The position numbers were made by a program, and so were the translations under genes. Of a DNA stretch of 46,637 bases, positions 1-7,882 are shown piece after piece. This stretch comes from an uncultured Muribaculaceae bacterium (GTDB lineage Bacteria; Bacteroidota; Bacteroidia; Bacteroidales; Muribaculaceae): positions 1,079-47,715 of the forward strand of contig CAJTYC010000008.1 in the NCBI GenBank assembly GCA_910584185.1, read 5' to 3'. Within the stretch, counting starts at the first letter, position 1. Each line of letters opens with the position of its first letter. A model generated the notes under the pieces. It ran no database searches and was not told the origin of the DNA. It saw only the letters and a program-made list of their open reading frames with translations.

Positions 1-81
1 CTTGTCTGACTTGTCTGACTTGTCTGACTTGTCTGACTTGTCTGACTTGTCTGACTTGTCTGACCTGTCGGACCTGTCGGA
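1..81. repeat. 9-bp tandem repeat array upstream of trmD
   Basis: Seven exact copies of CTTGTCTGA (1-63) are followed by two copies of the variant CCTGTCGGA (64-81). The array is cut by the window edge, so its true length is unknown. It stops 21 bases before the trmD start codon. Because the unit is a multiple of three, the frame starting at base 2 stays open as a Leu-Ser-Asp repeat and runs to a TAG at 125-127, overlapping trmD by 25 bases. It could therefore be the tail of an upstream gene or a non-coding minisatellite; the window cannot decide. Confidence 0.9.
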
Positions 82-102
82 CTTTGATTTTCACGATTTC
101 TT

Positions 103-780
103 ATGCGTATTGATATTCTTACAGTAGTGCCTGAGATGATTGAGCCGTTCTTGAGCTGCTCCATCTTGAAGCGTGCCCAAGACAAGGGGCTCGCTGAGTT
201 GCATGTACATAATCTCCGCGACTACACCACGAGCCGCCACCGCAAGGTGGACGACTACCCGTTTGGCGGCGAGGCCGGCATGGTGATGCAGATCCAGCCC
301 ATCGACGCCTGCATCTCCGCGCTCAAGTCCGAGCGCGACTACGACGAGGTGATTTTCACCTCGCCCGACGGCGAGAAGTTTGACCAGCCTATGGCCAACT
401 CCCTCTCGCTATTGCAGAATGTCATAATACTTTGCGGCCACTATAAGGGTGTTGACTGGCGTGTTCGCGAGCACCTTATCACCAAGGAGATATCGGTGGG
501 CGACTATGTGCTGACCGGCGGCGAGCTCCCGGCGGCGGTGATCGCCGACGCTGTGGTGCGCCTGCTCCCCGGCGTGATCGGCGACGAGCAGTCGGCCCTC
601 TCCGACTCGTTCCAGGACAACCTGCTCGCACCCCCGGTCTATTCACGCCCGGCAGACTACAAAGGGTGGAAAGTGCCCGACATCTTGCTGTCGGGCCATG
701 AGGCGAAGATCGCCGAATGGCGCTACGAGCAGGCTCTCGAACGCACCCGTCGCCTCCGCCCCGACCTGCTTGAAAAGTAA
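103..780 (+). CDS. trmD: tRNA (guanine-N1-)-methyltransferase TrmD
   Basis: TrmD methylates N1 of guanosine 37, next to the anticodon, using S-adenosylmethionine, and so prevents +1 frameshifting. The protein has 225 residues, close to the usual length of bacterial TrmD. Visible family motifs are DDYPFGGEAGMVM near residue 50, LCGHYKGVDWRVRE near 110 (the SPOUT knot and substrate loop) and EISVGDYVLTGGELPA near 130, followed by the C-terminal helical region with SGHEAKIAEWR. It starts at the ATG just after the 9-bp repeat array. In many bacteria trmD sits with rimM and rplS, but neither is seen here; the gene is followed by a hairpin-rich gap and a transporter, so it may be transcribed alone. 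Confidence 0.97.
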   Translation: MRIDILTVVPEMIEPFLSCSILKRAQDKGLAELHVHNLRDYTTSRHRKVDDYPFGGEAGMVMQIQPIDACISALKSERDYDEVIFTSPDGEKFDQPMANSLSLLQNVIILCGHYKGVDWRVREHLITKEISVGDYVLTGGELPAAVIADAVVRLLPGVIGDEQSALSDSFQDNLLAPPVYSRPADYKGWKVPDILLSGHEAKIAEWRYEQALERTRRLRPDLLEK

Positions 781-787
781 CTAACTT

Positions 788-820
788 AACTTTTCGCAAG
801 TTTGCAACTTGCGAAAAGTT
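788..820. repeat. Perfect 15-bp hairpin after trmD (first of three)
   Basis: Arms 788-802 and 806-820 are exact reverse complements around a 3-base loop (TGC). It lies 8 bases past the trmD stop. There is no clear T-run after it, so it may be a 3'-end processing or stability hairpin rather than a classical terminator. Confidence 0.85.
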
Positions 821-858
821 TGGGGTTTGAAAGTTAGAGGTTAGGGCAAAGCCACGCA

Positions 859-889
859 AGTAGATAAAAATTTTCAATTTTTATCTACT
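859..889. repeat. Perfect 14-bp hairpin (second of three)
   Basis: Arms 859-872 and 876-889 are exact reverse complements with loop TTC. The stem is AT-rich and contains a run of A on one side and T on the other, so it could act as a weak bidirectional terminator. Confidence 0.8.
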
Positions 890-918
890 CTAACTTCCAA
901 CTTACTAACTTTAAACTT

Positions 919-955
919 CAAATTTTTCAAGTTGCAAAGCAACTTGAAAAATTTG
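919..955. repeat. Perfect 17-bp hairpin (third of three)
   Basis: Arms 919-935 and 939-955 are exact reverse complements with loop AAA. It ends 30 bases before the start of the MATE gene and may influence its expression. Confidence 0.85.
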
Positions 956-985
956 AGTCATAAACTCATCAACTCATAAACTGCA

Positions 986-2368
986 TTGACAATCGCTCTT
1001 CCTTTACGGCTTCCGCGCTTCGGTCGCCGTCCTAAATCCGCGCTCCGCAAGGAGCTGGTCAGCCTCACGCTACCGATCCTGGTAGAGACTTTGCTCATCA
1101 TGACCTTAGGGGCTGTCGACACGTTCATGCTCTCGCGCCATAGCGACGCGAGCGTGGCCGCCGTGGGCTTCACCAACCAGATTATCTCATTCGTCTTTAT
1201 CGTGTTTGAGGTCATCAACCTCGGCACGTCGGTGCTTTGCAGCCAATACTTGGGCGCGTGTATGCGCGACCGCATGGAGACGGTGGTGGGTGTCTCGATA
1301 GTGGTCAACCTAATCTCCGGACTGCTCATAAGCGGTGCGCTATACCTGTTCGCCACGCCGATACTCTCCGGTCTGGGGCTCGACGGCGAAATGCTTACCG
1401 AGGGCGTAAGCTATATGGAGATAGTGGGCGCATTCGCATTTTTCCAGGCGCTGCAGCTCACGTTTGGGGCTGTGCTACGCTCAAACGACAAGGCCATCTA
1501 CCCCATGCTTGTGGTGTTGGTGGTCAACTGCCTCAACATACTTGGCAACTACACGCTGATATTCGGAGAGTTCGGCGCTCCGGCCCTCGGTGTGCGCGGA
1601 GCGGCGATAAGCACATCGGCATGCCGCATGATAGCCATGGTGACTCTGTGCGTCATCACATTCCGCACCACGGTGAGCCGCTTCCCAGTCCACATATTCA
1701 GGAAATGGCCACGCCTTGAGTTCCGCAACCTGATGAAGATAGGTCTCCCCTCGGCCGGAGAGCAGATGAGCTACAACTGCTCGCAGCTGGTCATCGCGGC
1801 GGTCATAGCCGGCCTCGGCATGGAGGCGCTTGCCGCCCGCACCTATTGCGTCAACATCATCATGTATGTCTATCTCTTCTCGATAGCCATATCGCACGCC
1901 GGCGCCATCTGCATAGGCCACCTTGTGGGGGCCGGCCGCAAAGAGGGAGCCTACATCATGGGCAAGTATGTGATGCGCATCGCGCTGATATGGACGCTTA
2001 TATTCTCGGTGAGCATAGCTCTGGCCGGGCCTCATATCATGTCGGCCTTGACGGCCAACCCCGAGATCATCGCACTCGGCGTGGCGATACTCTGGATCGA
2101 CGTTGTCCTGGAGATAGGCCGGCCCGTCAACATACTCTTCGTCAACACGCTCCAGGCCGCCGGCGACGTGAACTACCCCTTCTACGTCGGGTTGGTGTGG
2201 ATGTGGTCGGTGGCAGTCGTAGGGGCATATATATTTGGCATAACCTTCGGCTTCGGCATATTGGGCATGTGGTGGATGTTCGCCCTCGACGAGAACATAC
2301 GCGCCGTGGTGTTCATACACCGCTGGAACTCCCGCAAATGGCAACACAAGGGCTTCGCCCTGAAATAA
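986..2368 (+). CDS. MATE family efflux transporter
   Basis: Multidrug and toxic compound extrusion proteins are inner-membrane antiporters that expel organic cations or metabolites using Na+ or H+ gradients. The 460-residue protein has the usual length and about twelve hydrophobic segments in two halves. The N-terminal half has SLTLPILVETLLIMTLGAVDTFMLS followed by AVGFTNQI, typical of MATE helices 1-2; the second half repeats the pattern (LMKIGLPSAGEQMSYN, then AARTYCVNIIMY). The start is uncertain: an in-frame TAA lies at 977-979 and no ATG occurs before residue 39, so a TTG at 986 is the best available start. The substrate cannot be inferred. The unusual start and the hairpins just upstream may keep expression low. 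Confidence 0.93.
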   Translation: MTIALPLRLPRFGRRPKSALRKELVSLTLPILVETLLIMTLGAVDTFMLSRHSDASVAAVGFTNQIISFVFIVFEVINLGTSVLCSQYLGACMRDRMETVVGVSIVVNLISGLLISGALYLFATPILSGLGLDGEMLTEGVSYMEIVGAFAFFQALQLTFGAVLRSNDKAIYPMLVVLVVNCLNILGNYTLIFGEFGAPALGVRGAAISTSACRMIAMVTLCVITFRTTVSRFPVHIFRKWPRLEFRNLMKIGLPSAGEQMSYNCSQLVIAAVIAGLGMEALAARTYCVNIIMYVYLFSIAISHAGAICIGHLVGAGRKEGAYIMGKYVMRIALIWTLIFSVSIALAGPHIMSALTANPEIIALGVAILWIDVVLEIGRPVNILFVNTLQAAGDVNYPFYVGLVWMWSVAVVGAYIFGITFGFGILGMWWMFALDENIRAVVFIHRWNSRKWQHKGFALK

Positions 2369-2397
2369 CCGGAGACACCTGCCGGAGACACGTTGCA

Positions 2398-2429
2398 TTT
2401 GCATATATGCCTAATTATACGTATATTTG
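2398..2429 (+). promoter_or_regulatory. Bacteroidetes-type promoter for the AAA-ATPase gene
   Basis: A -33 box TTTG (2398-2401), a 20-base gap and a -7 box TATATTTG (2422-2429) match the Bacteroidetes sigma consensus. Transcription would begin near 2436. AGGAGG at 2437-2442 lies 14 bases before the ATG. Confidence 0.75.
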
Positions 2430-2456
2430 CAGAAACAGGAGGAAAAGAGAATTGCC

Positions 2457-4079
2457 ATGCAAGAAAACGGAGCACAAAATACAGGTCGTTATGGTGTACC
2501 CGACGATACGAGATACCCCATAGGGGTGCAATCGTTCGAGAAATTGCGCCGCGAAGGTTACATATATGTTGACAAGACCATGTATATACCCATGCTCTTG
2601 CGCAACAGCTATTACTTCATGGCACGTCCGCGAAGATTTGGCAAGAGTCTCTTTCTGTCGATGCTGGAAGCTTATTTCAAGGGGAAAAAAGACCTCTTTG
2701 AGGGGTTGGCAATCAGCAATACGGAGACAGACTGGATTGAATATCCGGTGGTGCGCATTGATTTTGCGAAGATGAGGGGGTCTGATGCAGACTCGCTCAT
2801 CAAGTCATTGTGCGCCAACCTTGATATGGTGGCTTCTTCATATGGCATCACTCCCGAGAAATTTCCCTTGTGGGAACGCTCCGGCGAACCGGGCGACATG
2901 CTTGACCTGCTGATAACGCTCCTCAAGCGAGTCACCGGGCGAGATGTTGTAATCCTTATCGATGAATATGACAAGGGATTGATTGAGACCATTCATGATT
3001 GTGGGCAGCTTAAAGAATCCACCGACTTGCTGCGCCCATTCTTCTCTGTTCTTAAGAGCCAGGATGAGAATATCAAATTTGCATTTCTTACGGGTGTGTC
3101 ACGATTTCGCAACACCACAATATTCTCAGGCGCCAATAATCTTAAGGATATAAGCATGGACAGTAGGTTTGCCTCCATGATGGGCATAACCGACTCGGAG
3201 TTGACAAGCAATTTCAAGGCCGGTATAGCGCACGTGGCAGCCAAGAACGACCTTGATTCGGGGAAAGCGGTGGAAGTGTTGAGGGCTAAATATGATGGAT
3301 ACAGGTTTACCAAAGCCGATGAATATGTCTACAATCCGTTCAGCCTGCTGAATGCTTTAGACAGTGGCGAACTCGAACATTACTGGGTAATGTCGGGCAC
3401 TTCCAAGATCCTTGTGGAATATCTCCGCAAATCCAAGTTCGATATTGACGACTTAACAAGCCGCATTGTGTCAGGCGAAGAGCTATCATCGCCATACTCC
3501 GGAGAAAACCCCTTGTCACTATTCTTCCAGACAGGCTACCTCACAATCGGCGAAGTGCTTAACAACAACTACTACCGTCTTAAAATACCCAACAGCGAGG
3601 TTCAGACCGCACTTGTAAACCTACTGATACCGGAATATGTGGAACCCGGCAAGCAGCATGAGTTGCGCGAATGGCAGCATATGATTGCCGATTCAATAGA
3701 GCAAGGAAACGTGGACCAAATGATGCAAACACTCCGCACTGTTTTGTCGAGCATACCATATCACGAGGTGGATACAAAACTCCAAGAAAAGCACCTTCAT
3801 CTCTGCATATATATCATCTTCATGATGTTAGGCATAAACACACGATGCGAGGTGGCAAGTGCAGCCGGCAGGGTTGACATGGTGGCAACTACCCCATGGC
3901 GCGTTTACCTGTTAGAGTTCAAGATAGATGGCAATGCCGAAGATGCCTTGCGACAGATTGATGACAAGGGGTATGCAATCGCATGGGAAGCGGATAAGCG
4001 CAAGGTGGTCAAGATAGGCGTAAATTTCTCATCGGCACTGCGCACTATTGACTCCTGGGCATACACGCGTGAAAATTGA
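2457..4079 (+). CDS. AAA-ATPase-like protein with PD-(D/E)XK nuclease-like C-terminus
   Basis: This belongs to the AAA-ATPase-like plus PD-(D/E)XK family that is heavily expanded in Bacteroidales; its function is unknown. The 540-residue protein opens with YPIGVQSFEKLR and a YVDKT motif. It has a Walker A-like RPRRFGKS near residue 60 and a Walker B DVVILIDEYD near 165. The C-terminus has GRVDMVATTP, then LLEFKIDG, matching the D...ExK signature of PD-(D/E)XK folds, followed by ALRQIDDKGYA. ATG 2457 is preferred over a TTG at 2427 because that TTG is part of the -7 promoter box. The gene looks less GC-rich than MATE and dnaX on either side and has its own promoter, consistent with insertion as a single-gene cargo. 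Confidence 0.9.
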   Translation: MQENGAQNTGRYGVPDDTRYPIGVQSFEKLRREGYIYVDKTMYIPMLLRNSYYFMARPRRFGKSLFLSMLEAYFKGKKDLFEGLAISNTETDWIEYPVVRIDFAKMRGSDADSLIKSLCANLDMVASSYGITPEKFPLWERSGEPGDMLDLLITLLKRVTGRDVVILIDEYDKGLIETIHDCGQLKESTDLLRPFFSVLKSQDENIKFAFLTGVSRFRNTTIFSGANNLKDISMDSRFASMMGITDSELTSNFKAGIAHVAAKNDLDSGKAVEVLRAKYDGYRFTKADEYVYNPFSLLNALDSGELEHYWVMSGTSKILVEYLRKSKFDIDDLTSRIVSGEELSSPYSGENPLSLFFQTGYLTIGEVLNNNYYRLKIPNSEVQTALVNLLIPEYVEPGKQHELREWQHMIADSIEQGNVDQMMQTLRTVLSSIPYHEVDTKLQEKHLHLCIYIIFMMLGINTRCEVASAAGRVDMVATTPWRVYLLEFKIDGNAEDALRQIDDKGYAIAWEADKRKVVKIGVNFSSALRTIDSWAYTREN

Positions 4080-4081
4080 AA

Positions 4082-4112
4082 TTTGATATGAGGGCAATTT
4101 TTTGTAACTTTG
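4082..4112 (+). promoter_or_regulatory. Promoter for dnaX
   Basis: TTTG (4082-4085), a 19-base gap and TAACTTTG (4105-4112) fit the Bacteroidetes consensus. The -33 box begins 3 bases after the preceding stop codon, and the expected leader is about 20 bases. Confidence 0.75.
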
Positions 4113-4138
4113 CAAGCCCTCCTTTTACTTGTTAGATT

Positions 4139-5872
4139 ATGAGCGAACAATACATAGTCAGTGCCCGCAAGTACCGTCCGGCCACGTTTCGCAGCGTGGT
4201 AGGCCAGCGCAACCTGACCTCCACCCTCAAAGGCGCCATCGACTCCGGTCGCCTGGCCCATGCTTACCTCTTCTGCGGTCCGCGCGGAGTGGGCAAGACA
4301 TCCTGTGCACGCATATTCGCAAAGACCATCAACTGTCTGTCGCCCACTGCCGACGGGGAGGCATGCGGCGAGTGCGAGTCGTGCAGGGCAATCGACAGGG
4401 GCAACTCCTTCAACCTCTCCGAACTCGATGCCGCTTCCAACAACAGAGTGGAGGACATCCGCCAGATTACGGAGCAGGTGAATGTGCCGCCGCAGGTGGG
4501 CAAATACCGCGTGTTCATCATCGACGAGGTGCATATGCTGACCCAGGCCGCCTTCAACGCCTTCCTGAAGACCTTGGAGGAGCCGCCGAGCTATGCCGTC
4601 TTCATACTCGCCACCACAGAGAAGCACAAGGTGCTCCCCACTATCCTGAGCCGCTGCCAGATATACGACTTCAAGCGCATCACCCTTGGTGACATAGTGG
4701 ACCACCTCGAATATGTGGCGCAGAGCGAGGGCATAACGGCAGAGCGCAAGGCACTTGGCGTGATAGCCCGCAAGGCCGATGGCGCAATGCGCGATGCACT
4801 CTCCATATTCGACCAAGTGGCGGCCTCCTGCGCCGGCAACATCACATACGATGCGGTGGTGCGCAACCTCAACGTGCTCGACTACGACTACTTCTTCAAG
4901 CTCGTAGAGACATTCGCCAAGGCCGACGCTCCAGGTGCGCTGCTGCTCTATAAGGAGATACGCGACCGTGGCTTCGACTCCCTCTTCTTCATCAACAGCC
5001 TGGCGCAGCATATCCGCGACCTGATGGTGGCCGCCGACCCCCGCACACTCCCACTGCTCGAGACACCAGACGACATCGGCGAACGACTCGTGCAGCAAGC
5101 CCGGATGCTCCAGCCCAAGTGGTATTATGCCGCCATGAAACTCCTCAACGACTGCGACCTGCAATACCGTACGAGCAGCAACAAGCAACTGCTTGTGGAG
5201 CTGACCCTCATACGTCTGAGCCAGCTCAACAACCCCGACTCCCCTTTTGACAAGTCCGACCGCAAAGTGGCCCTGCGGGATCCATCGGACCCACACCGGG
5301 CCACCCTTCCGGACACCCCGGCCACTCCCGCGCAGCCGCAACCGGTAGCTCAGCCGCAACCGGTAGCTCAGCCTCAGCCGGCTCCGCAGCCGCAACCGGC
5401 AGCGCAGGACCAGGCCCCGGCGCATTCGGCTGCCACCGGCGGACGGCGCCCCAGGTCATTCCAGCTCGGAGGGACATCGGCACAGGCCACCGGCTCGCTC
5501 GAACGGCTCAGAGAGAGCTTCACCGACGAGCAGTTCATGCTGGCCTGGCATCAGTTTATCAAGGTCAACCCCCACTTGCAGATACTCACATCGGCCATGA
5601 CGTCGGCCACTCCGCGCAGACGCACCGACGAGGAGTTTTCAGTACTCGTGGATCATCCGGCGCAAGTGCAGGCCTTCGAGTCGGCCATGCCTAACCTGCT
5701 CAAATTTCTGCGCGAGCACCTGCGCAACGACTACCTCACGCTGAAAGCCGAAATCAACCCCGACAAGAAAATTGCCAAATTCCTGCCCCCCCAGGAATTC
5801 CTGCGCAAGGTGGTGACCGACAACGCCGCATTAGGCGAGTTTTTGAAGCAACTCGACATCGAGATATGTTAA
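4139..5872 (+). CDS. dnaX: DNA polymerase III subunit gamma/tau
   Basis: DnaX is the motor subunit of the clamp loader, loading the beta clamp and joining core polymerases at the fork. The 577-residue protein starts with YRPATFRSVVGQ. It has Walker A GPRGVGKTS near residue 46, a zinc site of four cysteines (C66, C76, C79, C82), Walker B VFIIDEVHML near 125, and the EEPPSYAVFILATTE and LSRCQIYDFKRI segments (sensor 1 and arginine-finger region). Domain III follows to about residue 375. A Pro/Gln-rich linker (about 385-430), including a directly repeated Gln-Pro-Gln-Pro-Val-Ala unit, leads to a C-terminal domain corresponding to tau. I see no sign of the programmed frameshift used in E. coli. 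The start fits the promoter 26 bases upstream. Confidence 0.96.
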   Translation: MSEQYIVSARKYRPATFRSVVGQRNLTSTLKGAIDSGRLAHAYLFCGPRGVGKTSCARIFAKTINCLSPTADGEACGECESCRAIDRGNSFNLSELDAASNNRVEDIRQITEQVNVPPQVGKYRVFIIDEVHMLTQAAFNAFLKTLEEPPSYAVFILATTEKHKVLPTILSRCQIYDFKRITLGDIVDHLEYVAQSEGITAERKALGVIARKADGAMRDALSIFDQVAASCAGNITYDAVVRNLNVLDYDYFFKLVETFAKADAPGALLLYKEIRDRGFDSLFFINSLAQHIRDLMVAADPRTLPLLETPDDIGERLVQQARMLQPKWYYAAMKLLNDCDLQYRTSSNKQLLVELTLIRLSQLNNPDSPFDKSDRKVALRDPSDPHRATLPDTPATPAQPQPVAQPQPVAQPQPAPQPQPAAQDQAPAHSAATGGRRPRSFQLGGTSAQATGSLERLRESFTDEQFMLAWHQFIKVNPHLQILTSAMTSATPRRRTDEEFSVLVDHPAQVQAFESAMPNLLKFLREHLRNDYLTLKAEINPDKKIAKFLPPQEFLRKVVTDNAALGEFLKQLDIEIC

Positions 5873-5938
5873 TTAAACATAAATATTGTTAAAATATCAG
5901 ACATATCAAGCGATTTGCGACGGTTTTAGGAAGCGGCA

Positions 5939-5970
5939 TTGGCATATTGGGCTTAAAAGTATTATATTTG
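5939..5970 (+). promoter_or_regulatory. Promoter for rimP-nusA-infB
   Basis: A -33-like TTGG (5939-5942), a 20-base gap and TATATTTG (5963-5970) are followed by a leader containing GGAGGGG before the rimP ATG. It lies in the 147-base gap after dnaX and probably drives the three-gene operon. Confidence 0.7.
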
Positions 5971-6019
5971 CAAAAGAATTCCGGAGGGGACAGTCGTCTC
6001 CTCCGCATTTTTTAGAAAT

Positions 6020-6484
6020 ATGATAGACAAAAACGCATTGCAGCAATTCGTAGAGGGCCAATTGGAAGGCACAGACTACTTTCTTGTGGACCTGACCGTA
6101 AGCAAGGATAACGAGATAAAGGTGGAGATAGACTCACGCTGCGGGGTCGACATAGACTTTTGCATAGAGCTGACGAGGGCCATAGAGGAAGCCTTCTCGC
6201 GCGACGAGGAGGACTACGAGCTCGAGGTCGGTTCGGCGGGGTTGACCACCCCCTTCAAGGTGCAGGCCCAATATGAGAAAAACATAGGCAACAAGGTGGA
6301 GGTGCTGACCAAGGAGGGCAAGAAGCTGCACGGCATACTGGCCGATGCCGATGCCGACGGTTTCAAGCTGATGGTCACCGAGAAGGTTAAGCCGGAGGGT
6401 GCGAAGCGCCCCGTGGAGCAGACCCGCGAGATAGGGTTCGCCTATGGCGATGTGAAGTCCGTGCGTTACGAACTCGAGTTCTGA
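6020..6484 (+). CDS. rimP: Ribosome maturation factor RimP
   Basis: RimP assists late assembly of the 30S subunit in the cytoplasm. The 154-residue protein has the expected length and two-domain layout. The N-terminal domain (about 1-75) ends with the hallmark LEVGSAGLTTPFK, which in most bacteria reads as a variant of EVSSPGL(D/T)RPL. The C-terminal domain (about 80-154) is a small beta barrel containing NKVEVLTKEGKKLHGIL and ending near VKSVRYELEF. Its position before nusA and infB is the widely conserved order and supports the call. Expression is likely from the promoter 50 bases upstream, with read-through into nusA. Confidence 0.95.
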   Translation: MIDKNALQQFVEGQLEGTDYFLVDLTVSKDNEIKVEIDSRCGVDIDFCIELTRAIEEAFSRDEEDYELEVGSAGLTTPFKVQAQYEKNIGNKVEVLTKEGKKLHGILADADADGFKLMVTEKVKPEGAKRPVEQTREIGFAYGDVKSVRYELEF

Positions 6485-6561
6485 GCTGCGCTTCACACAC
6501 ACAACGAGCAGCTGCATAGCTGCACAAATTATAAGGAAAATAAAAAACAGACAGCAATATA

Positions 6562-7806
6562 ATGGCAAAGAAAGCAGAGACAGTAAATATGGTCGACAGG
6601 TTCGCCGAGTTCAAGGAACTCAAGAACATCGACAAGACAACGATGATATCGGTGCTTGAGGAATCGTTTCGCAAGGTTCTCTCCAACCAGTTTGGCAGTG
6701 ATGAGAACTTCGACGTGATCATGAACCCCGACAAGGGCGACTGCGAGATTTACCAGAACCTCAAGGTGGTGCCCGACGGCGAGGTGGACAATCCTAACAT
6801 GGAGATCTCGCTCACCGATGCCCGTGAGATTGACTCGGAGAGCGAGGTTGGCGAAGAGGTGGCCAAGCAGATCTATTTTGAGAAATTCGGTCGCCGAGCC
6901 ATCCTGACACTCCGTCAGACACTTCAGTCGAAGATACTTGACCTGCAGAAAGATGCCATCTACTCACACTTCAAGGAGCTTGAGGGCGAGATCGTGACCG
7001 GCGAGGTGCATCAGATATGGAAGCGCGAGATGCTTCTTATCGACGAGGAGCAGAACGAACTCATCATGCCCAAGGAGGAGCAGATCCCGGGCGACTTCTT
7101 CCACAAGGGCGACATGGTGCGCGCCGTGGTGAAGCGGGTTGACAACGTCAACAATCCGAAGGTTATCGTGTCGCGCACGGACGACCGTTTCTTGCGTCGT
7201 CTCTTCGAGCAGGAGGTGCCGGAGATTCACGATGGTCTGATTACCATCAAGGATGTGGCCCGCAAGCCGGGCGAGCGTGCCAAGATAGCCGTGGAGAGCT
7301 ACGACGAGCGCATAGACCCCGTAGGCGCATGTGTGGGTATAAAGGGAAGCCGTATACATGGCATAGTGCGTGAGCTTCACAACGAGAACATCGACGTGAT
7401 TTCATACACTTCCAACCCCCAGCTCTACATACAGCGTGCGCTTTCGCCCGCCAAGATTTCGTCGATGCGACTGAAAGAGGATGAGAAGAAAGCAGAGGTA
7501 TACCTTCATCCTGAAGAGGTGAGCCTCGCCATCGGCAAGGGAGGCCTCAACATCCTGCTTGCGCAGAAGCTCACGGGATTCAGCATCGACGTGTATCGCG
7601 ACATCCAGGAGGGTGAGGAAGACATCTACCTCGACGAGTTCAGAGACGAGATAGAAGGTTGGGTGATCGAGGCTCTCAAAGACCTCGGTTTAGGCACCGC
7701 CAAGGCAGTGCTCAACGCGCCGCGCGAGGTGCTCGACCAGGCCGACCTCGAGGATGAGACCATCGAAAACGTGTTCAACATCCTCAAGGCCGAATTTGAG
7801 GATTAA
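6562..7806 (+). CDS. nusA: Transcription termination/antitermination protein NusA
   Basis: NusA binds RNA polymerase and nascent RNA, promoting pausing, intrinsic termination and antitermination. The 414-residue protein shows the N-terminal polymerase-binding domain (about 1-125), an S1 domain (about 135-200, with GEIVTGEVHQIWKREMLL), a first KH domain (RIDPVGACVGIKGSRIHGIV near 255) and a second KH domain (VSLAIGKGGLNILLAQKL near 325). A short C-terminal acidic helical part follows; the duplicated acidic repeats of the E. coli protein are absent, as is usual in Bacteroidetes. It lies 77 bases after rimP and 76 before infB. The gap before infB includes a small GGGCC-CTTTC-GGCCC style hairpin near 7828-7842 that might tune infB levels. 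Confidence 0.96.
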   Translation: MAKKAETVNMVDRFAEFKELKNIDKTTMISVLEESFRKVLSNQFGSDENFDVIMNPDKGDCEIYQNLKVVPDGEVDNPNMEISLTDAREIDSESEVGEEVAKQIYFEKFGRRAILTLRQTLQSKILDLQKDAIYSHFKELEGEIVTGEVHQIWKREMLLIDEEQNELIMPKEEQIPGDFFHKGDMVRAVVKRVDNVNNPKVIVSRTDDRFLRRLFEQEVPEIHDGLITIKDVARKPGERAKIAVESYDERIDPVGACVGIKGSRIHGIVRELHNENIDVISYTSNPQLYIQRALSPAKISSMRLKEDEKKAEVYLHPEEVSLAIGKGGLNILLAQKLTGFSIDVYRDIQEGEEDIYLDEFRDEIEGWVIEALKDLGLGTAKAVLNAPREVLDQADLEDETIENVFNILKAEFED

Positions 7807-7882
7807 GCCACTGCAGAGAGGGGCGAGGGCCTTTCGGCCCGGTGAGGACACATTTTCAAAACCGAAACATTAACGACAGCAT

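Noticed and set aside
1481..2404. 307-codon minus-strand open frame across the MATE gene
   Set aside because: Antisense to a clear MATE gene; the product is His/Arg-rich with no recognisable domain.
2427..2456. Upstream TTG start for the AAA-ATPase gene
   Set aside because: The TTG is part of the -7 promoter box TATATTTG, so it would not be transcribed; ATG 2457 is better.
3905..5425. 506-codon minus-strand open frame across dnaX
   Set aside because: It is antisense to a well-supported dnaX, its protein is low-complexity (repeated Arg-Leu-Arg and His/Val-rich runs), has no family motif and reflects codon use of the real gene.
7807..7882. Small GGGCC hairpin between nusA and infB as a terminator
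   Set aside because: Short stem with no T-run and inside a conserved operon; at most a mild attenuator, so not listed as a terminator.
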